Positions 1-13,356 of a stretch of DNA of 64,000 nt are shown piece after piece. The position numbers and the translations under genes were made by a program. Location: positions 3,044,001 through 3,108,000 of the forward strand of contig JARHVA010001190.1 in the NCBI GenBank assembly GCA_037957365.1, written 5' to 3'. Origin of the DNA: Torreya grandis. Taxonomy: Eukaryota; Streptophyta; Pinopsida; Cupressales; Taxaceae. The notes below the pieces were generated by a model. It made no database searches. It was not told the origin of the DNA and saw nothing but the letters and a program-made list of their open reading frames with translations. How positions within the stretch are numbered: the stretch's first letter is position 1; every line of letters begins with the position of its first letter.

Positions 1-302
1 CATTTTAAAAATGTTAGAATTAAGTTTGAACCATAGGTATAACACAATCTGACAATTATAAATCATACATTCATTTAACCATGATACACACAACTAGTTA
101 ACATAAGGAAATAGTCTAGTTGATATTTAAATCCCTAATCTCATACTTTTCTAAGTATATTCAAGATAAAGTAAAATATAGTAATTTTTATACTACTTAG
201 CCAATCTATCAAATAAATGTTTATTTTACTCAACATGAAGTCTTAATAAAAATTCTATTAAAATAACTATCATAAAATAATAATTACCCAGTTGATTCAT
301 AA
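1..302. other. AT-rich anonymous flank
   Basis: No coding frame or RNA gene is recognisable. The sequence is AT-rich intergenic DNA that continues, past the solo LTR, at 1424. It is the old target DNA into which the first two elements of the window inserted. Confidence 0.5.
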
Positions 303-307
303 AAATG

Positions 308-1418
308 TGTTAGGACCCGAAAGCACAATTGATTACCATGTACAAGCAACTTAACATGTGGAATTTAACCAGAAGTAACAAGTAACTAGAATTTAGAAAT
401 AACACAAAATATGAGAGACAATACCCAATTGTATTAATACTCTTCCAGAAGGAAATACAACAAAGAAGATTGCCACAGTCTTCTTCCTTACACACCTCTA
501 GGGCTCCCACACCTCTAGGGCATAAATAGTAAATCTCTTCAAGAGCTCACTCTCTCTCTTATGGTCCCAACACATAACTCAAACACAAAGTTGGTGTTCA
601 CCTCCAACCAGTCAGTATCACTACTACCAGTACCACCAGTCAGTATCACTACTGCCAGTACACAAGTGCTCCACACACTCCAAATCTAAGTACTCCACGC
701 ACTCCAAGTACACAACCATACTCCAAGTAGATCTCCCTAATCTTGCTACCTATTGTGTTGTTGTCACCTTTGATCCTGCTGCCCCACAGATCACCTTTGA
801 CCTCGCACACACACACACACCTGCAAATCAACCGATCTTACTTACACATGTAGATCTCTCTACACCTTGAAGAACCCTTGTCCTTACCTCACCAAGTCCT
901 TATGATTCTTCAACTAGTACCCCGATGGATCTTCTCCCTGATCTAGCACACCTGTAGACCAACCTGATCAGCCACACTCGGCACCCCTATGAAAATAAGA
1001 GGAGCTACCCTTGCTCTCTTCACTCTCAGAAGGAGCTAACCAAGCTTAACTCAAACTAGAACAAATTACAATACAACCCATGAGTCTATTATATAGATCT
1101 CATGCAAACAATAATTAGACACCTAATTACAATAATTAGATCTGCAGCTCAAGACTAAAATTACCCTTCTTCATGCAAACAACCAATTTTTTAATGAATT
1201 ATCCATAGAACTCATAGTTTGGAACTGCACAGGTGATCGACGTTAGTCCCTATTAGTCTGGAGATGACTGACATCGGCCGAATACTGTCAATGTCAATTG
1301 CCTTCCTGTCTACCCCTGACTGACATCGGTTGGCCTGACTGATGCCAGTGACTGTGACACTCAGCAACCTCTTCCTCTATGTTTGCATCAGTGAAGCTTT
1401 TAGCTCCACAACCTAACA
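308..1418. mobile_element. Solo LTR with target-site duplication
   Basis: The block begins TGTTAGG and ends CCTAACA, a 7-bp terminal inverted repeat of the TG...CA type. It is flanked by identical 5-bp direct repeats AAATG (303-307 and 1419-1423). No internal region or second LTR follows, so this is a solo LTR of 1,111 bp, the usual product of recombination between two LTRs of one element. Inside are a short duplicated block built on CAGTATCACTACT (about 609-660), a CA dinucleotide run near 807-822 and a TATA-like CATAAATAG near 520. Orientation and family are not certain, because the solo LTR keeps no coding part. Confidence 0.85.
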
Positions 1419-1423
1419 AAATG

Positions 1424-1572
1424 AACTATGGTTTAGTTAACTCATACTAAATATAAATATCAAATCATGACATTACATCATTACACAGTCAACTTATTAT
1501 AATATATTCGCAAATAAATATAACTTGTATACACAGTTGACTCAGAATAACATATTCAAAAATAATTATAAT
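1424..1572. repeat. Short degenerate tandem repeat at the target site
   Basis: The stretch carries two imperfect units of about 50-60 bp built on ACACAGT(T/C)(G/A)AC(T/A)...CATATTC...TATAA. The DNA just beyond the large element (10893-10990) has the same kind of unit, with TATACACAACTA and CATATTCATAAACAACTATAA. The target was therefore a small AT-rich tandem repeat before the element at 1578 inserted. Confidence 0.5.
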
Positions 1573-1577
1573 GTGTA

Positions 1578-3866
1578 TGTTCAAATAATGTTGTCATTGA
1601 TGTCAATTTTATGTCTAATATCAAAGTGTGTTGTCATTGATGTCTAGATGCATCTAGTAAAGATGCATAGTGAGTTGTCTTTGAGGTATGCATGAGTGAA
1701 TATTGATGTCCAAGTAAGTAAGGATAGTTGAGGCATTAACATGAAGTTTTCAAAGATGATCAATGGTCAAATTTATTGTTCAGTGTTGTCTTTATTCTTG
1801 GAAGGCTTGTGTCAAGATTGGTGTTTCTCTAGTGAAGGATAATCAAGGTAAGTTGTCAAGTGTTTGAGCCTTGTGGTGTATTTAGAAGGTATGAGCATAA
1901 GATGCCTAGTCTTGTGAATAAAAAGGCATGGTGACACAATGATTTGAATGTTCTCAATCCTATAAAGGCTATAAAATTTTGATATCAATTATATTTGAGG
2001 ACAAGGTGGCTTGTGAAGCTTAGTTATGGTATGAAGAGTCTTTGTGTAAAGGCATAAGCTTGGTTGCATGGTGAGATAAGGTTGTAAAATGATTTTTTAC
2101 ATTATTCAAACATGAGAGTGAGATTATGATCATGCTAGTGAGGTATTGAGAACATGAAAAGAGGTATAAAGGTCAAATATTTGAGTAACCTAAGACTAGT
2201 CAAGGCATGTAGAGACCTTATGAGAAGGTATAAGTATGATGACTCGATGAGATACATGTACATAGGAATGAATGATTATATAAGGTTAATAAATCATACA
2301 TAAGAGTTATTATATCACTCAAGATAGTTTCAAGGTGAAACCTAAAGGGTTAAGTACTTTAGTCTAAGTCTATAACTAAATTAGTTCTAAACCCTGCCTA
2401 GCCCAATGAGGCATCATGGTTTGTTGTCAAGGAACATGAAGAATGTATGGTTGGGTTTGATCATGGTAATAGGTTGTATGACATGTATATGAGGTTTTTA
2501 CATCTTTAATAGTGGTTATAAGGTCAATTTCAATGACTAATGTAGCTTGTAGGTCAAGGTCTAGAGAGCAAAGAGAAAGATGGTGACCAAAGGAGGTATG
2601 CGATCTAGATTTTGAGATAAAACTAATCATGTGAGAAGTTTATGTGTTGTAATAGGTTTTTACAAGTTTTTTGACCAATTTTGAGGTAAATTTTTTCAAG
2701 AAAAGGCATGAAAATATGTTTTACAATCTCTTTAGTGCACAAAATGAAGAGTTTCCTACCCGAGAAAGTGTTTCAAGAGTTCATTGGCATATGTAGCATC
2801 TACATGAGGACTTAAGATATTCATGTTATATGGGTAAGGAACCTAGATAAAAGTTTCAAGCATTAGTTTTTGAAATGAGAGAATATGCTTTATGAATGAT
2901 CACTAAGATTAGAACATGGTTTAAACCCTCAAAGAATCCTAATAATGACCTGATGTGAAAAATCTTGTTCAAGACAGCTTATAATGGTCTAAAATGGCTA
3001 TATAAGTGATTTTATCATGCATTCAACTCTCCCAAACACCTCTGTGTGTGATTGGTTTGATAAGGGAGTGAGTAGACCCTACAAAAAAGGCCTTATTTCT
3101 CAAAAATTTGTTGTAGCAGATAGAGTTGACTAAGTAAAAGTTGTTAAATGGATAGAAGATAAAGATTGAATATTTCCATGTTTGTTTTTTATCAAGTTAT
3201 ATCCCTTAGGTATTCTAAATTAGTCATAAAATTTGACCTATCACTGAAATACCTAATGGTGTAAACAGTGAAAAAACCAAGAAAAAGTGAGAAAATGATT
3301 AGGTATGTGATATCATGGATCAAGGATGAATAAAAATGCATGGATAAGTTTTTAAATACTTTTAATACATGTTCATATTGGATATAAGTTTTTTAGGTTA
3401 GTAAATATGATGTAAATGTTGTTCATAAGATGACCTGTCTAGTGCAGATAAGATAGTGAAGGTGTAATGTTATGAGATTGGTATGCAAGACCAATATTGT
3501 CATGTGACCATGTTATATATCTATATGATAATGATATAATGATCACATAGGATAATACACATTCATCAATAGTATATTAAAGTTTTCATACAAGTGTTTT
3601 AGGTCAAAATCACCATGACTGGTCTTCAAGATAAGATAGCAGTTCTTGGCAAGAAAGTAGTAGTGATGAGTTTGAGACTCTATGCCATGATTTGATTTAC
3701 TTAAGGCACATCATTTTTTTTTTAAAATTAATTACCTATACATTATTTATAAAAACTTTGAAGTTAATGAAATTGATTGAAATGGTGGAGCCAAAATGGA
3801 TTGACTGGTTCAAGTTTGACTGTGTGTCCTAAAGATAAAAGATTGGTCTACAAGACTAATATTTGA

Positions 3867-3916
<50 letters not shown>

Positions 3917-5189
3917 ATGTTTTTAAAGTGTCAATGGTCATGGGAAGTGTTATTTCATGTGTTTAATATCATGTTGTCTATGACTATGTTTTGAGGCTAG
4001 TTAGTAGTTCTAAGTGGGCTACTTTTAGAAAAAGGTTTGAATACTTTTTACCTATTTAATTAAGTATAATAAACTTGGTTAAATTTTTAATGTCTTTAAT
4101 TATCTATGTATATGATCTATTTCCATGTTTGTTTGACAAAATTGTATTTTTGCCTTAGTTATTCAAAATAGATTTTTGTGTATGCACAAACCTATTGTGA
4201 ACAATGTTTTGAGAAGGGGTTTAAGTGGTGGTTGGACATAAAAAGTTTTTTGGGCATAAATTGAAATTTTAAAATTTCAATTTGAGTTTAATATTAGGTT
4301 TTCCTATTGTATGTGGAGTTTGGAAATGAAGGCCTAAACAAATTAGGTCGCCTTAAGGCCTAAAAGAGATTTTGGTCCTATATGATGTAACCAACATATT
4401 TAAATGTTTGGTTCATGTTTTAAAAATTTTATATGACCTATTGAAATGGTAATTAATATTTTAAAGTGTTAATGGCTGAAGAAGGTGTGTGAGAGAAAGT
4501 GACTTGTATAAGAACAAGGCTAATTAGTCTTATTTGTGTGTGTAAGACAAGTGGGTGTTAAAGTGAATAAAAGAGAAAAAAAAGGATTATAATTAGGTAA
4601 TTTGGACCATAAAATGGGTGTCATGAATATCTAATATAAGGTATTAATATAATTATCAAGGTCATATGACCTAATCAAGTCAAGAAGAGGGTTAGTTGAG
4701 TGAAGAAGGCTAGAGGCCAGTTTGAAAAGAATAGAAGTGTGTGAAGAGTTGAATAAGAGGACCATCAGATATTAAATATTGAAATAAGGACATACATATG
4801 GGGAAAAATTCTACTTGTTTTAGTGGGTTCTTATTCGAGAGGTGACTGGGTTGGTGCTGAGTCACTAAGGGAGTTTGTGTTTCCTTGCAAGTAGGTCCTT
4901 GTTAGATTGAGATTAGTTATCCAAGTTTAGTGGGTGCTCAACTAAATTTAATTCATTGATTTATAATACTATTTATCCAAGCTATGGTCTATGTATTTTA
5001 TTCTCCATGAGGTTTTCTCACATATATGGTGTGTTCATACTTGTTACGTGTATATTCGATTTACTATGTTAGTTGATATTGCACATACGATGATGTTGCT
5101 TGATGAATGATTATAAGATCAATTTAAATCAAATTAAAAGTTTATAAGGACAGTAATTCACCCCCCTCTTAGTTATATTTATTCCAATA
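1578..5189 (+). repeat. 5' LTR of the LARD-like element
   Basis: 3,612 bp. It matches 7249-10887 along its whole length, from the TGTTGTCATTGATGTC-like start to the CCCCCCTCTTA...CCAATA end. It holds no convincing ORF. Private differences from the 3' copy include a (TA)n run at 3871-3912 and a segment near 3000-3070 that is missing downstream, showing indels after insertion. Confidence 0.82.
3871..3912. repeat. (TA)n microsatellite
   Basis: An uninterrupted run of about 21 TA units inside the 5' LTR. The corresponding place in the 3' LTR (about 9500-9550) has no such run, so it expanded after the element inserted. Confidence 0.9.
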
Positions 5190-5191
5190 AT

Positions 5192-5203
5192 TGGTATTAG
5201 AGC
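5192..5203 (+). other. Primer-binding site, initiator-Met tRNA type
   Basis: TGGTATTAGAGC lies two bases after the 5' LTR end. It differs by one transition from TGGTATCAGAGC, the plant initiator-methionine tRNA primer site common in Copia elements. Its place and sequence fix the 5' LTR boundary and the orientation of the element. Confidence 0.85.
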
Positions 5204-7235
5204 TTGGTCCTTTGAGATAGGCATACCAACTTAAAGGTAATCCTAAGAAGCACAAGCTTGGATTGTGATGATGATAGTGTTTATCATAATAGTTATGATG
5301 GTTTATCAAAGAATGATGGTACTAGAAAAGTTGACTAATAATAATAAGGATGACAAGATTAGTCATGATCAACTCATAAACTAAGGTGGGTTATTTTATA
5401 CTATATAATATAAGCAAGATTTGAAATAATGTCAAGAGTATTCTTTGATAGCTCAAAAGCATTATGTAGAAGCCAAGTCAAAAGTCTAGCCTAAGTTGAC
5501 AATCAAGTCTATAAGAACATTAAATAATTATTAATATTTTGAGAGTATGGAGATTTGGTAATCTCCCAAATTTGCATTGTTTTAGTACCCTATGGAAGGG
5601 GTGAATCAATTAGGTTTCATGGAGACACTCATCAAGTGGAAGCATGGTGGATGCTTGTTGAGATTTGATAGGTGTTGTATAGTGTGAAGACATGTTGAAG
5701 ATTGTTGAGTCTAAGATGGAAGTGTGATTTTTTGGCATGTTAAGGGGTAATTTTTTGGTATCTAGTTGTAGTTGTGTTTGATCTGTGTTGGATCATGGTT
5801 GTGTAGTTTTGTATGATATTTCTTTGTCAAGTAGTTGTTTTGAGACTGTTGTCTAGGTGAGAGAAAGGTCAATTCATTGGGAAGTAAGTTATTTTAATGA
5901 ACATAAAAGTGTTGCATTGATAATAATTTTCATAAGTGGTATAAACATGGAAGGCATAGGTTAAGATGTTAAAAGTGTCTAGGTGCATTGGAAGCTTGAG
6001 TCTTGTCATGACATGGCAGAAGTATGAGAGCAATGATATGAGTGATATCCATAAGGTGAGTTTGTTGAGAATTATCTTCTCTATTTGATTAATAATAAAA
6101 AAAATTATATCAAAGATAATATTATGAAGATGTATCTTGCATAAGGTGGATATCAAAGGTGAATAGAGACAGATGGTAGAGTATAATTGGCAGTGATTAG
6201 GTGTATGAAAGAGTTAACATGATGAGGTATGTGCCATGGTGATTTGAGAAACATAAAAGAGAAATATTTATTCAAGAATAACATATGATATACCATATGG
6301 ACATGACATGTGTAATTTTTACTCTAGTATGAAGGACTAGATTTTTCCATTGGAACAATATCTTTGATTGCAATCAGACCTAATAGGCATGGTGGATAAG
6401 CATTGATTTCAGAGATGTTTTATGCTTATAAGCACTAAATGTGATTTTTTTAACAAATTAATATGACCTTTGGGTCATGTATCATAGGTCTATATGCTTA
6501 GCATGCTATGTTTATGTGAGGTAAAGGTGATCAAGTAAGATAAAAGTCTAGAAGATAGTGAACTAGTTCTTTTATAGACCTAATGAGCAGTGAACTAATA
6601 TAAGAAGAGTGTTCATGTTATAGATGATTAAATATGGTATAAGGAGATAATAAGATGATATCAGGAGTCTTTATGGTGTGATCAAATCTTTAAGGTCCAA
6701 ACAAGCATAAAATAAGTTCCAAGAAGAGATAACATCAACTTAGGGGGAGCTAATTAGATAATTCATGAGCTTTAAGTAAAGGTGTTTAGTACAGAGAAGA
6801 TATGTAAAATCATGAAGATAATTAGGATGTTTATGAAGATTTAATAGAAAATGAAGTTGAATATCATTCATGTTTGTGGCATCAAGGTACAAAAATGAAG
6901 GTAATTGATCTTGTATACTTGAGTCCATTTGAATAAGATCTTTGATAGATAATAATAAATGGGATAGCCTAGTGAGTTTGAGTCATAATAATCATGTCAA
7001 AGTTGTGATCAGAGTTCATTTAAATACTATATTTGATCTTAGGGGGGTCTTGGTAGATCTAATTTACTTTGAAATTTTTGAATTTAGTTGACAAATAAAG
7101 AGAATGAATGTTTTTAGGAATTGTAGTATGTATGATCCTTTTCATTAATGTCAAAGGGGGAGAAAAGTTCATGGAGAAAGAACAATTTGGGGGAGAAGAG
7201 ATTGATTAGACTATAATGTGTTTTTCCATCAATGA
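5204..7235 (+). other. Non-coding interior of the LARD-like element
   Basis: About 2 kb between primer site and final polypurine tract. No frame is open for more than ~95 codons on either strand, and the longest (minus strand, 5869-6156) has no known motif. I see no gag zinc knuckle, no D-S/T-G protease motif, no RT D-D motif and no integrase triad. Such an element would depend on proteins from an autonomous relative. Confidence 0.65.
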
Positions 7236-7246
7236 CAAAGGGGGAG
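6743..7246 (+). other. Multiple polypurine tracts
   Basis: Purine runs with a G5-6 core recur: GGGGGAG at 6743-6749, AGGGGGG at 7041-7047, AAAGGGGGAGAAAAG at 7153-7167, GGGGGAGAAGAG at 7189-7200 and CAAAGGGGGAG at 7236-7246. The last lies two bases before the 3' LTR and is the likely plus-strand primer. A series of such tracts upstream of the 3' LTR is a known hallmark of Sireviruses. Confidence 0.75.
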
Positions 7247-7248
7247 TT

Positions 7249-10200
7249 TATTGGTATAATGTTATCATTGATGTCAATCTAATGTCATTAATGTCAAACT
7301 TTGTTTTCATTGACATATAGATGCATCTGATAAAGATGCATGGTGAGTGGTCTTTGAGGTATGCATGAGTGAAGGTTGATGTCTAGGTAAAAAAGGATAG
7401 TTGATGCATCATAATGAGGTTTTTAAATATGATCAATGGTCAAGGTTGTTTCTTAGTGTTGTCTTTTTTGTTAGAAAGCTTGCATCAAGATTGGTGTTAC
7501 TCTAGTGAAGGATAATCAAGGTAAGTTGTCAAGTGTTTGAGCCTTGTGGTGTATTGAGAAGGTATAAACATAGGATGCCTAGTATTGTGCATAAATAGGC
7601 CTGATGGCATAGTGAGTTGGATGTTATCAGGCCTGTAAAGTATATAAATGTTTGATATCAAGTATATTTGAGGACAAGGTGGCTTGTGAAACTTAGTTAT
7701 GGTATAAAGAGTCCTTATGTAAGGGTATAAGCTTGGTTGCATGATGAGTTAAGGTTGTAGAAGGATGTTTGACATTTTTCAAACATGAGAATGATTGTAT
7801 GACATGAGAGTGAGATGATGAGAATGATAGTGAGGTGTTGAGAAAATGAAAATAGGCATGAAGGTCAAATACTTGAGTAGCCTAAGACTAGTCATGGCAT
7901 GTAGAGACCTTATGAGAAGGTATAAGTATGATGAATCAATTAGACAAGTACACATAGGCATGAGTGATTGTATAAGTTTACTTGAGAATACATAATAGCC
8001 ATTAGAGCACTCGATAGAGTTTCAAGGTGAAGCCTACAGGGTGAGTCATTCAGTCTAAGTCTACAACTAGACTAGTTATAGACCATGTTTGGCCCAATGA
8101 GGAAACATGATCTGTTGTCAAGGCACATGAAGAATGTATGGTTATGTTTGAGCATGGTAAGAGGTTGTAGGACATGTATATGAGGTGTTAATAGTGTGGA
8201 TAGTGGTTATAGGGTTAGTTTCAAGAACTAATGTAACTTGTAGTTCAAGGTTGAGAGAGTAAAGAGAGAGATGGTGGCCAAATGAGGTATGAGATCTATA
8301 TTTGAAGATAAGAATGAGAATGTGAGAATTTTTAGTGGTGTGAAGGTTATTATCAGTTTGTTGACCAAATTTGAGGTCAAAGTTTACAATAAAAGGCATG
8401 AAAATAAGTTTTAAGTTCTCTCAAGTGCATAGAATGAAGAATTATCTACCCGAGAAGGTGTCTCAAGTGTTTTTTGCATGTTCAACATCTACATGAGGAC
8501 CTAGGCTATTCATGGTAGATGGGGAAGGGCCCTAGCTCAAAGTTCCAAGCATTATTTTTTGGAATGAGAGACTATTATTTATGAATGACATTAAGACTAA
8601 AAGATGGTTTAAAGCCTCAAAGAACTCTAATAATTCTCTAATGTGAAATATTTTGTTCAAAATATTCCAAAATGGTCTAAAATGAATAGAACGGTCTCAA
8701 GTGGACCCTATAGGAAAGGCCTTATTTCTCATAAATTTGTTGTAGTAAACAGATTTATTGAAGTCAAAGTTGATAAATGGATGGAGGAAAAATGTTTAGA
8801 CTTGTATTTTATGTCCATGGTGGTTTATAATAAGGTTTTATCCCTCAAGTGTGCTAAATTGGTCATACAAATTGAACTATTGTTAAAAGACCTAATGGTG
8901 TAAACAGTGAGAAAACCAGGTATAAGTGAAAGTGATTAGAGATGTGATATCATAGATTAGGGATGAATCATAATGAATTAATATGTTTTTTAATACTTTT
9001 ATTACACTTTCATAGTGGATAGAAGTTTTGGAGGTTAGTAAATATGATATAAATGTTGCTCATAAGATGGCATGTCTAGTATAGATGAGATAATGAAGGT
9101 GTAAGGTTGTGATATTGGTATACAAGATGAATATTTTCATATTAAAATTTTATGTATTTATTTGATAATGGAATAATGATCACATAGGATCATACACATG
9201 CATTATTAGTCTCTAAAATTTGTCATACAAGTGTTATAGGTCAAAATCACCATGACTAGTTTTCAAGACAAACTAGTAGTTCTTGGCAAGCAAGTAACAG
9301 TGATGTGTTTGAGACTCGATGACATGATATGATGTACCTAAGGAAAATAAGGTTTTTTTTAAACTTTAATGACCTATCCATGCTTTTCAAAAACTTATAA
9401 GTTAGTGAAAGTGATTGAAATGGTAGAGTCAAAATGGATTGGTTGGTTCAAGTTTGGTTGTGTACTGAAGATAAAAGATTGGTCTGCAAGACCAATATTT
9501 GAGATTAGACCTTGTGATATTTGTATTTGATAATGATATATAGGTGTAAAATAATATTTTTAAACTGTCATTGGTTATGGTAAGTGATATTTTAGGCATT
9601 CAAGATCAAGTTGTCTATGACTATGTTTTTAGGCTAGTTGGTAGTTTTGAGTGGGCTACTTACAGAAAAGGGTTTGAGTATTTTTGGCCTATGTAATGAA
9701 GTATAATTAACTTTGTGAAGTTTTTTATGTCTTTAAGGTCATATTTATATGATTTTTTTCTATGTATTTTTGACAAAATTGTTTTTTTGTTTCAGTTGTT
9801 CAAGACAATTTTTTTGTGTATGCACACGCCTATTGTGAACAGTGTTTTGATAAGGGGTTCAAGTGGTGGTTGGACATAAAAAAAATTTATGGGCATAAAT
9901 TTAAGTTTAAAAATGTATATTTTAGTTTAATATTATTTTTTCTCTTGTATTTGTATTTTATATCATTTCAATAAATGCAAAGTGTAACGTGTTCTAATGA
10001 TGGCCTAAATAACTTAGGTCTCTTTAAGGCTTAAAAGAGGTTTTGGTCCTATATGATGTGACCAACATATTGAAATGTTTTTTTCATGTTTAAAAAATTT
10101 TATATGACTTATTTAAAGGTTAATTAAAGTATGTAACTATTAATTTTTTACCAAAGTGTGTGAGAACAAGTGACTTGTATAAGAACAAGGCTAATTAGGC

Positions 10201-10887
10201 ATATTTGAGTGTGTTAGACAAGTGTGTGTATAAGCGAATAAAAGAGTATAGATAATAGGAGGAGGAGGTAATGTGGACCATTATAGGTGTTTCATGACTA
10301 TTTAATAGTAGTTTTTAATATAAATATCAGGTCATATAACCTAATCAAGTCAAGAAGAGGGCTAGTTAAGTGAAGAAGGCTAGAGGCCAGTTTGAAAGGA
10401 ATGGAAGTGTGTGAAGAGCTGAATAAGAGAGCCATAATCTATTAAAGATTGAAAAAATGACATATATGGAAGGCATAATTATACTTGGATGATTGGTTGC
10501 TTGTTAAAGAGGTGGCTAAGTTGGTGCTGAGTCACTAAGGGGGTTGGTGCTTCCTTGCAAGTGGGTGCATGCTAAAGGCTCTATCAAGTTGGTGCTTTAT
10601 AGATTGGGGTTGGTGCTCCAAGTTGAATGATTGTTCAACTAAATTTGATTCATTACTTTATATGACTATTTTTCCAAGATATGGTTTGAGGGTTTTATTT
10701 CCCATGAGGATTTTCCACATAGATGATGTGTACATACTTATTATGTGTATATTCTCTTTACTATGTTAGTTGGTATTGATCATATGATGATGTTGCTTGA
10801 TGAATGATTATAAGATAAATTGAAATTAAAGTAAAATTTCATAAGGAAACTCATTCATCCCCCCTCTTATTCATCTTAATTATAATA
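7249..10887 (+). repeat. 3' LTR of the LARD-like element
   Basis: 3,639 bp, collinear with 1578-5189. It starts TATTGGTATAATG after the last polypurine tract and ends at ATAATA directly before the GTGTA target duplication. It is non-coding; the 86-codon plus-strand frame at 8643-8903 has no equivalent in the 5' LTR and no motif. Confidence 0.82.
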
Positions 10888-10892
10888 GTGTA

Positions 10893-12578
10893 TATACTAT
10901 CAACTTAGAATAGCATATTCATAAACAACTATAACATGTATACACAACTAAGTCGATTAATACATTTAGCCTTCCATACTATATTACATAAAATCAACTC
11001 AAAATCTATAAATATTCATTTAAATATAGTCAATAAATAATTAATTTGACACTATCAACTCAAAGACATTTATACACTATCCAAATATAACTATTTATAC
11101 ATAGTCTAAATATAACTATTTATACATAGGTGGTTACAAAACAATAATACTCAACCATTAAAAATCAAAACATAATGAATACACATCCAATTAATTTCCA
11201 ATGATAACCTCATTTACATATCCCAAATAAAAATAAAACCCAAAAATCCAAAATAATATCCCAAGCCACAACTATTTTAATATATAAATGGGCTAAGTAA
11301 AACTCAATCAAGAAAATGATCATCAGAAACCCTGCTCGAACCCTATACCCAAAACAATGTTTCAAAACCATTTAAATAACACTTGTATATTTTATTAAAA
11401 ACACACAACAACATAAAATTGTTTAGGCTCAAATGAAACAACACATAGTCTTATAATTTTACTACACAAAGAAACACTCAGTCATGTAATAAACCACACA
11501 ATGTTCTTTATACTCATAATCAACCTAACTCTTTGTATGCATGTTATACTCAATTGAATCATATATTTGATTATGTGGGGGAATTACCTATCCTATAGGG
11601 TCAAATCCATGACCCTCTCAATGGTTTTAAACACTAAATATTCATTTATAAAAACCCTAAAAATAATTTCATCAATTTGTATAATAAGAATACAAATATT
11701 TAGAGTGAACCAAGAACAAAACCGTACCTCTATATATTATTTGAAGTAGTATTTTCCTATCAGTCAATGAATAGAAAACCCTTTTGTTTCTTTTCTCCTC
11801 TCTATCTACCATATCCAATATATGTTTTTCAAAACTCCATTCTTCCTTTTATGTTTTTTCAGTCCTCTACATGCATTTTTAAAACCCCTAATTTCATGGA
11901 AAACCATTCTCTACCATAGTTTATCCAAGAATGAGTCACCATCAAACCAAAAATTCCCATCATGTTTCCCACATATCATATATTGACCACCATACAACAC
12001 AATTTCCCCATATTTATTTCCAACTCAAAGTCAAACTCTATCCATCTCAAGTTTGCATGGATAGAATAACCAAGACAACCAAAACTAAATGGTAACTTTT
12101 GAAATTAGAGTTGACATAATAATATGTCAATAAACATAATTATTAGGTTTTAATAAAACTTGAATGCCTATCCCAACTTAAGCATTAAACAATCAAGCTA
12201 AACTTTAAACAATCAAACCTAGTTAACCATTAGGCAATTAAAACCTATGTCACCCTAGGTACCTTCTTAGGACTAGGTTAGATAAAGATCATAACAATGA
12301 TTTTTTAATATGATAAAAAATAAAATTTGTTTCTTTGTCATGTATATATATCCAAATAAATAATTTTTTATTGAATGTTGTAGGTACACACCTATAAGGG
12401 GTTATGTAGTCAACAAAAGTAAAGTTATCAAACAATTGAAACATTCCACAATAGCAACCACATTATAATCATATAAAATAGTCACAACCAAAATTAAGAT
12501 GGAATAACATCTAAACACTTATCTAAACCATATCAACACATCCGATAATAAATTAAGCAAACACAATGAAATTAAATT
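10893..12578. other. Anonymous AT-rich flank
   Basis: About 1.7 kb between the LARD-like element and element A. Neither strand carries a recognisable gene. A pyrimidine-rich stretch near 11790-11880 and general layout could be a decayed, unrecognised LTR, but I found no partner or target duplication in the window. Confidence 0.45.
11077..11130. repeat. Two-copy 27-bp tandem repeat
   Basis: Two adjacent units share the core AAATATAACTATTTATACATA. This looks like replication slippage; nothing suggests a function. Confidence 0.7.
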
Positions 12579-12583
12579 AATTG

Positions 12584-13356
<773 letters not shown>

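Larger units (their letters stand above)
1578..10887 (+). mobile_element. Large non-autonomous LTR retrotransposon (LARD-like, Sirevirus-derived)
   Basis: Two direct repeats of ~3.6 kb (1578-5189 and 7249-10887) enclose ~2.06 kb of internal DNA. The whole is flanked by GTGTA at 1573-1577 and 10888-10892, a perfect 5-bp target duplication. LTR ends read TGTTC/TATTGG and CCAATA/ATAATA, consistent with an ancestral TGTTGG...CCAACA after decay. An initiator-Met-like primer site follows the 5' LTR, and several GGGGGAG tracts precede the 3' LTR. No gag, protease, integrase or RT motif is visible. Long LTRs with a short non-coding interior match the LARD type. The repeated polypurine tracts are known from Sireviruses (Copia), so I infer descent from that lineage. 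The LTRs differ at very roughly one site in seven in short samples counted by eye, so the insertion is old. Confidence 0.82.

Noticed and set aside
5869..6156. 95-codon minus-strand frame in the LARD-like interior, considered as an env-like or accessory gene
   Set aside because: Low-complexity hydrophobic reading of AT-rich DNA, without start context, motif or partner.
10893..12578. Possible further decayed LTR on the minus strand
   Set aside because: The pyrimidine-rich segment and layout are suggestive, but there is no second copy, inverted end or target duplication in the window.
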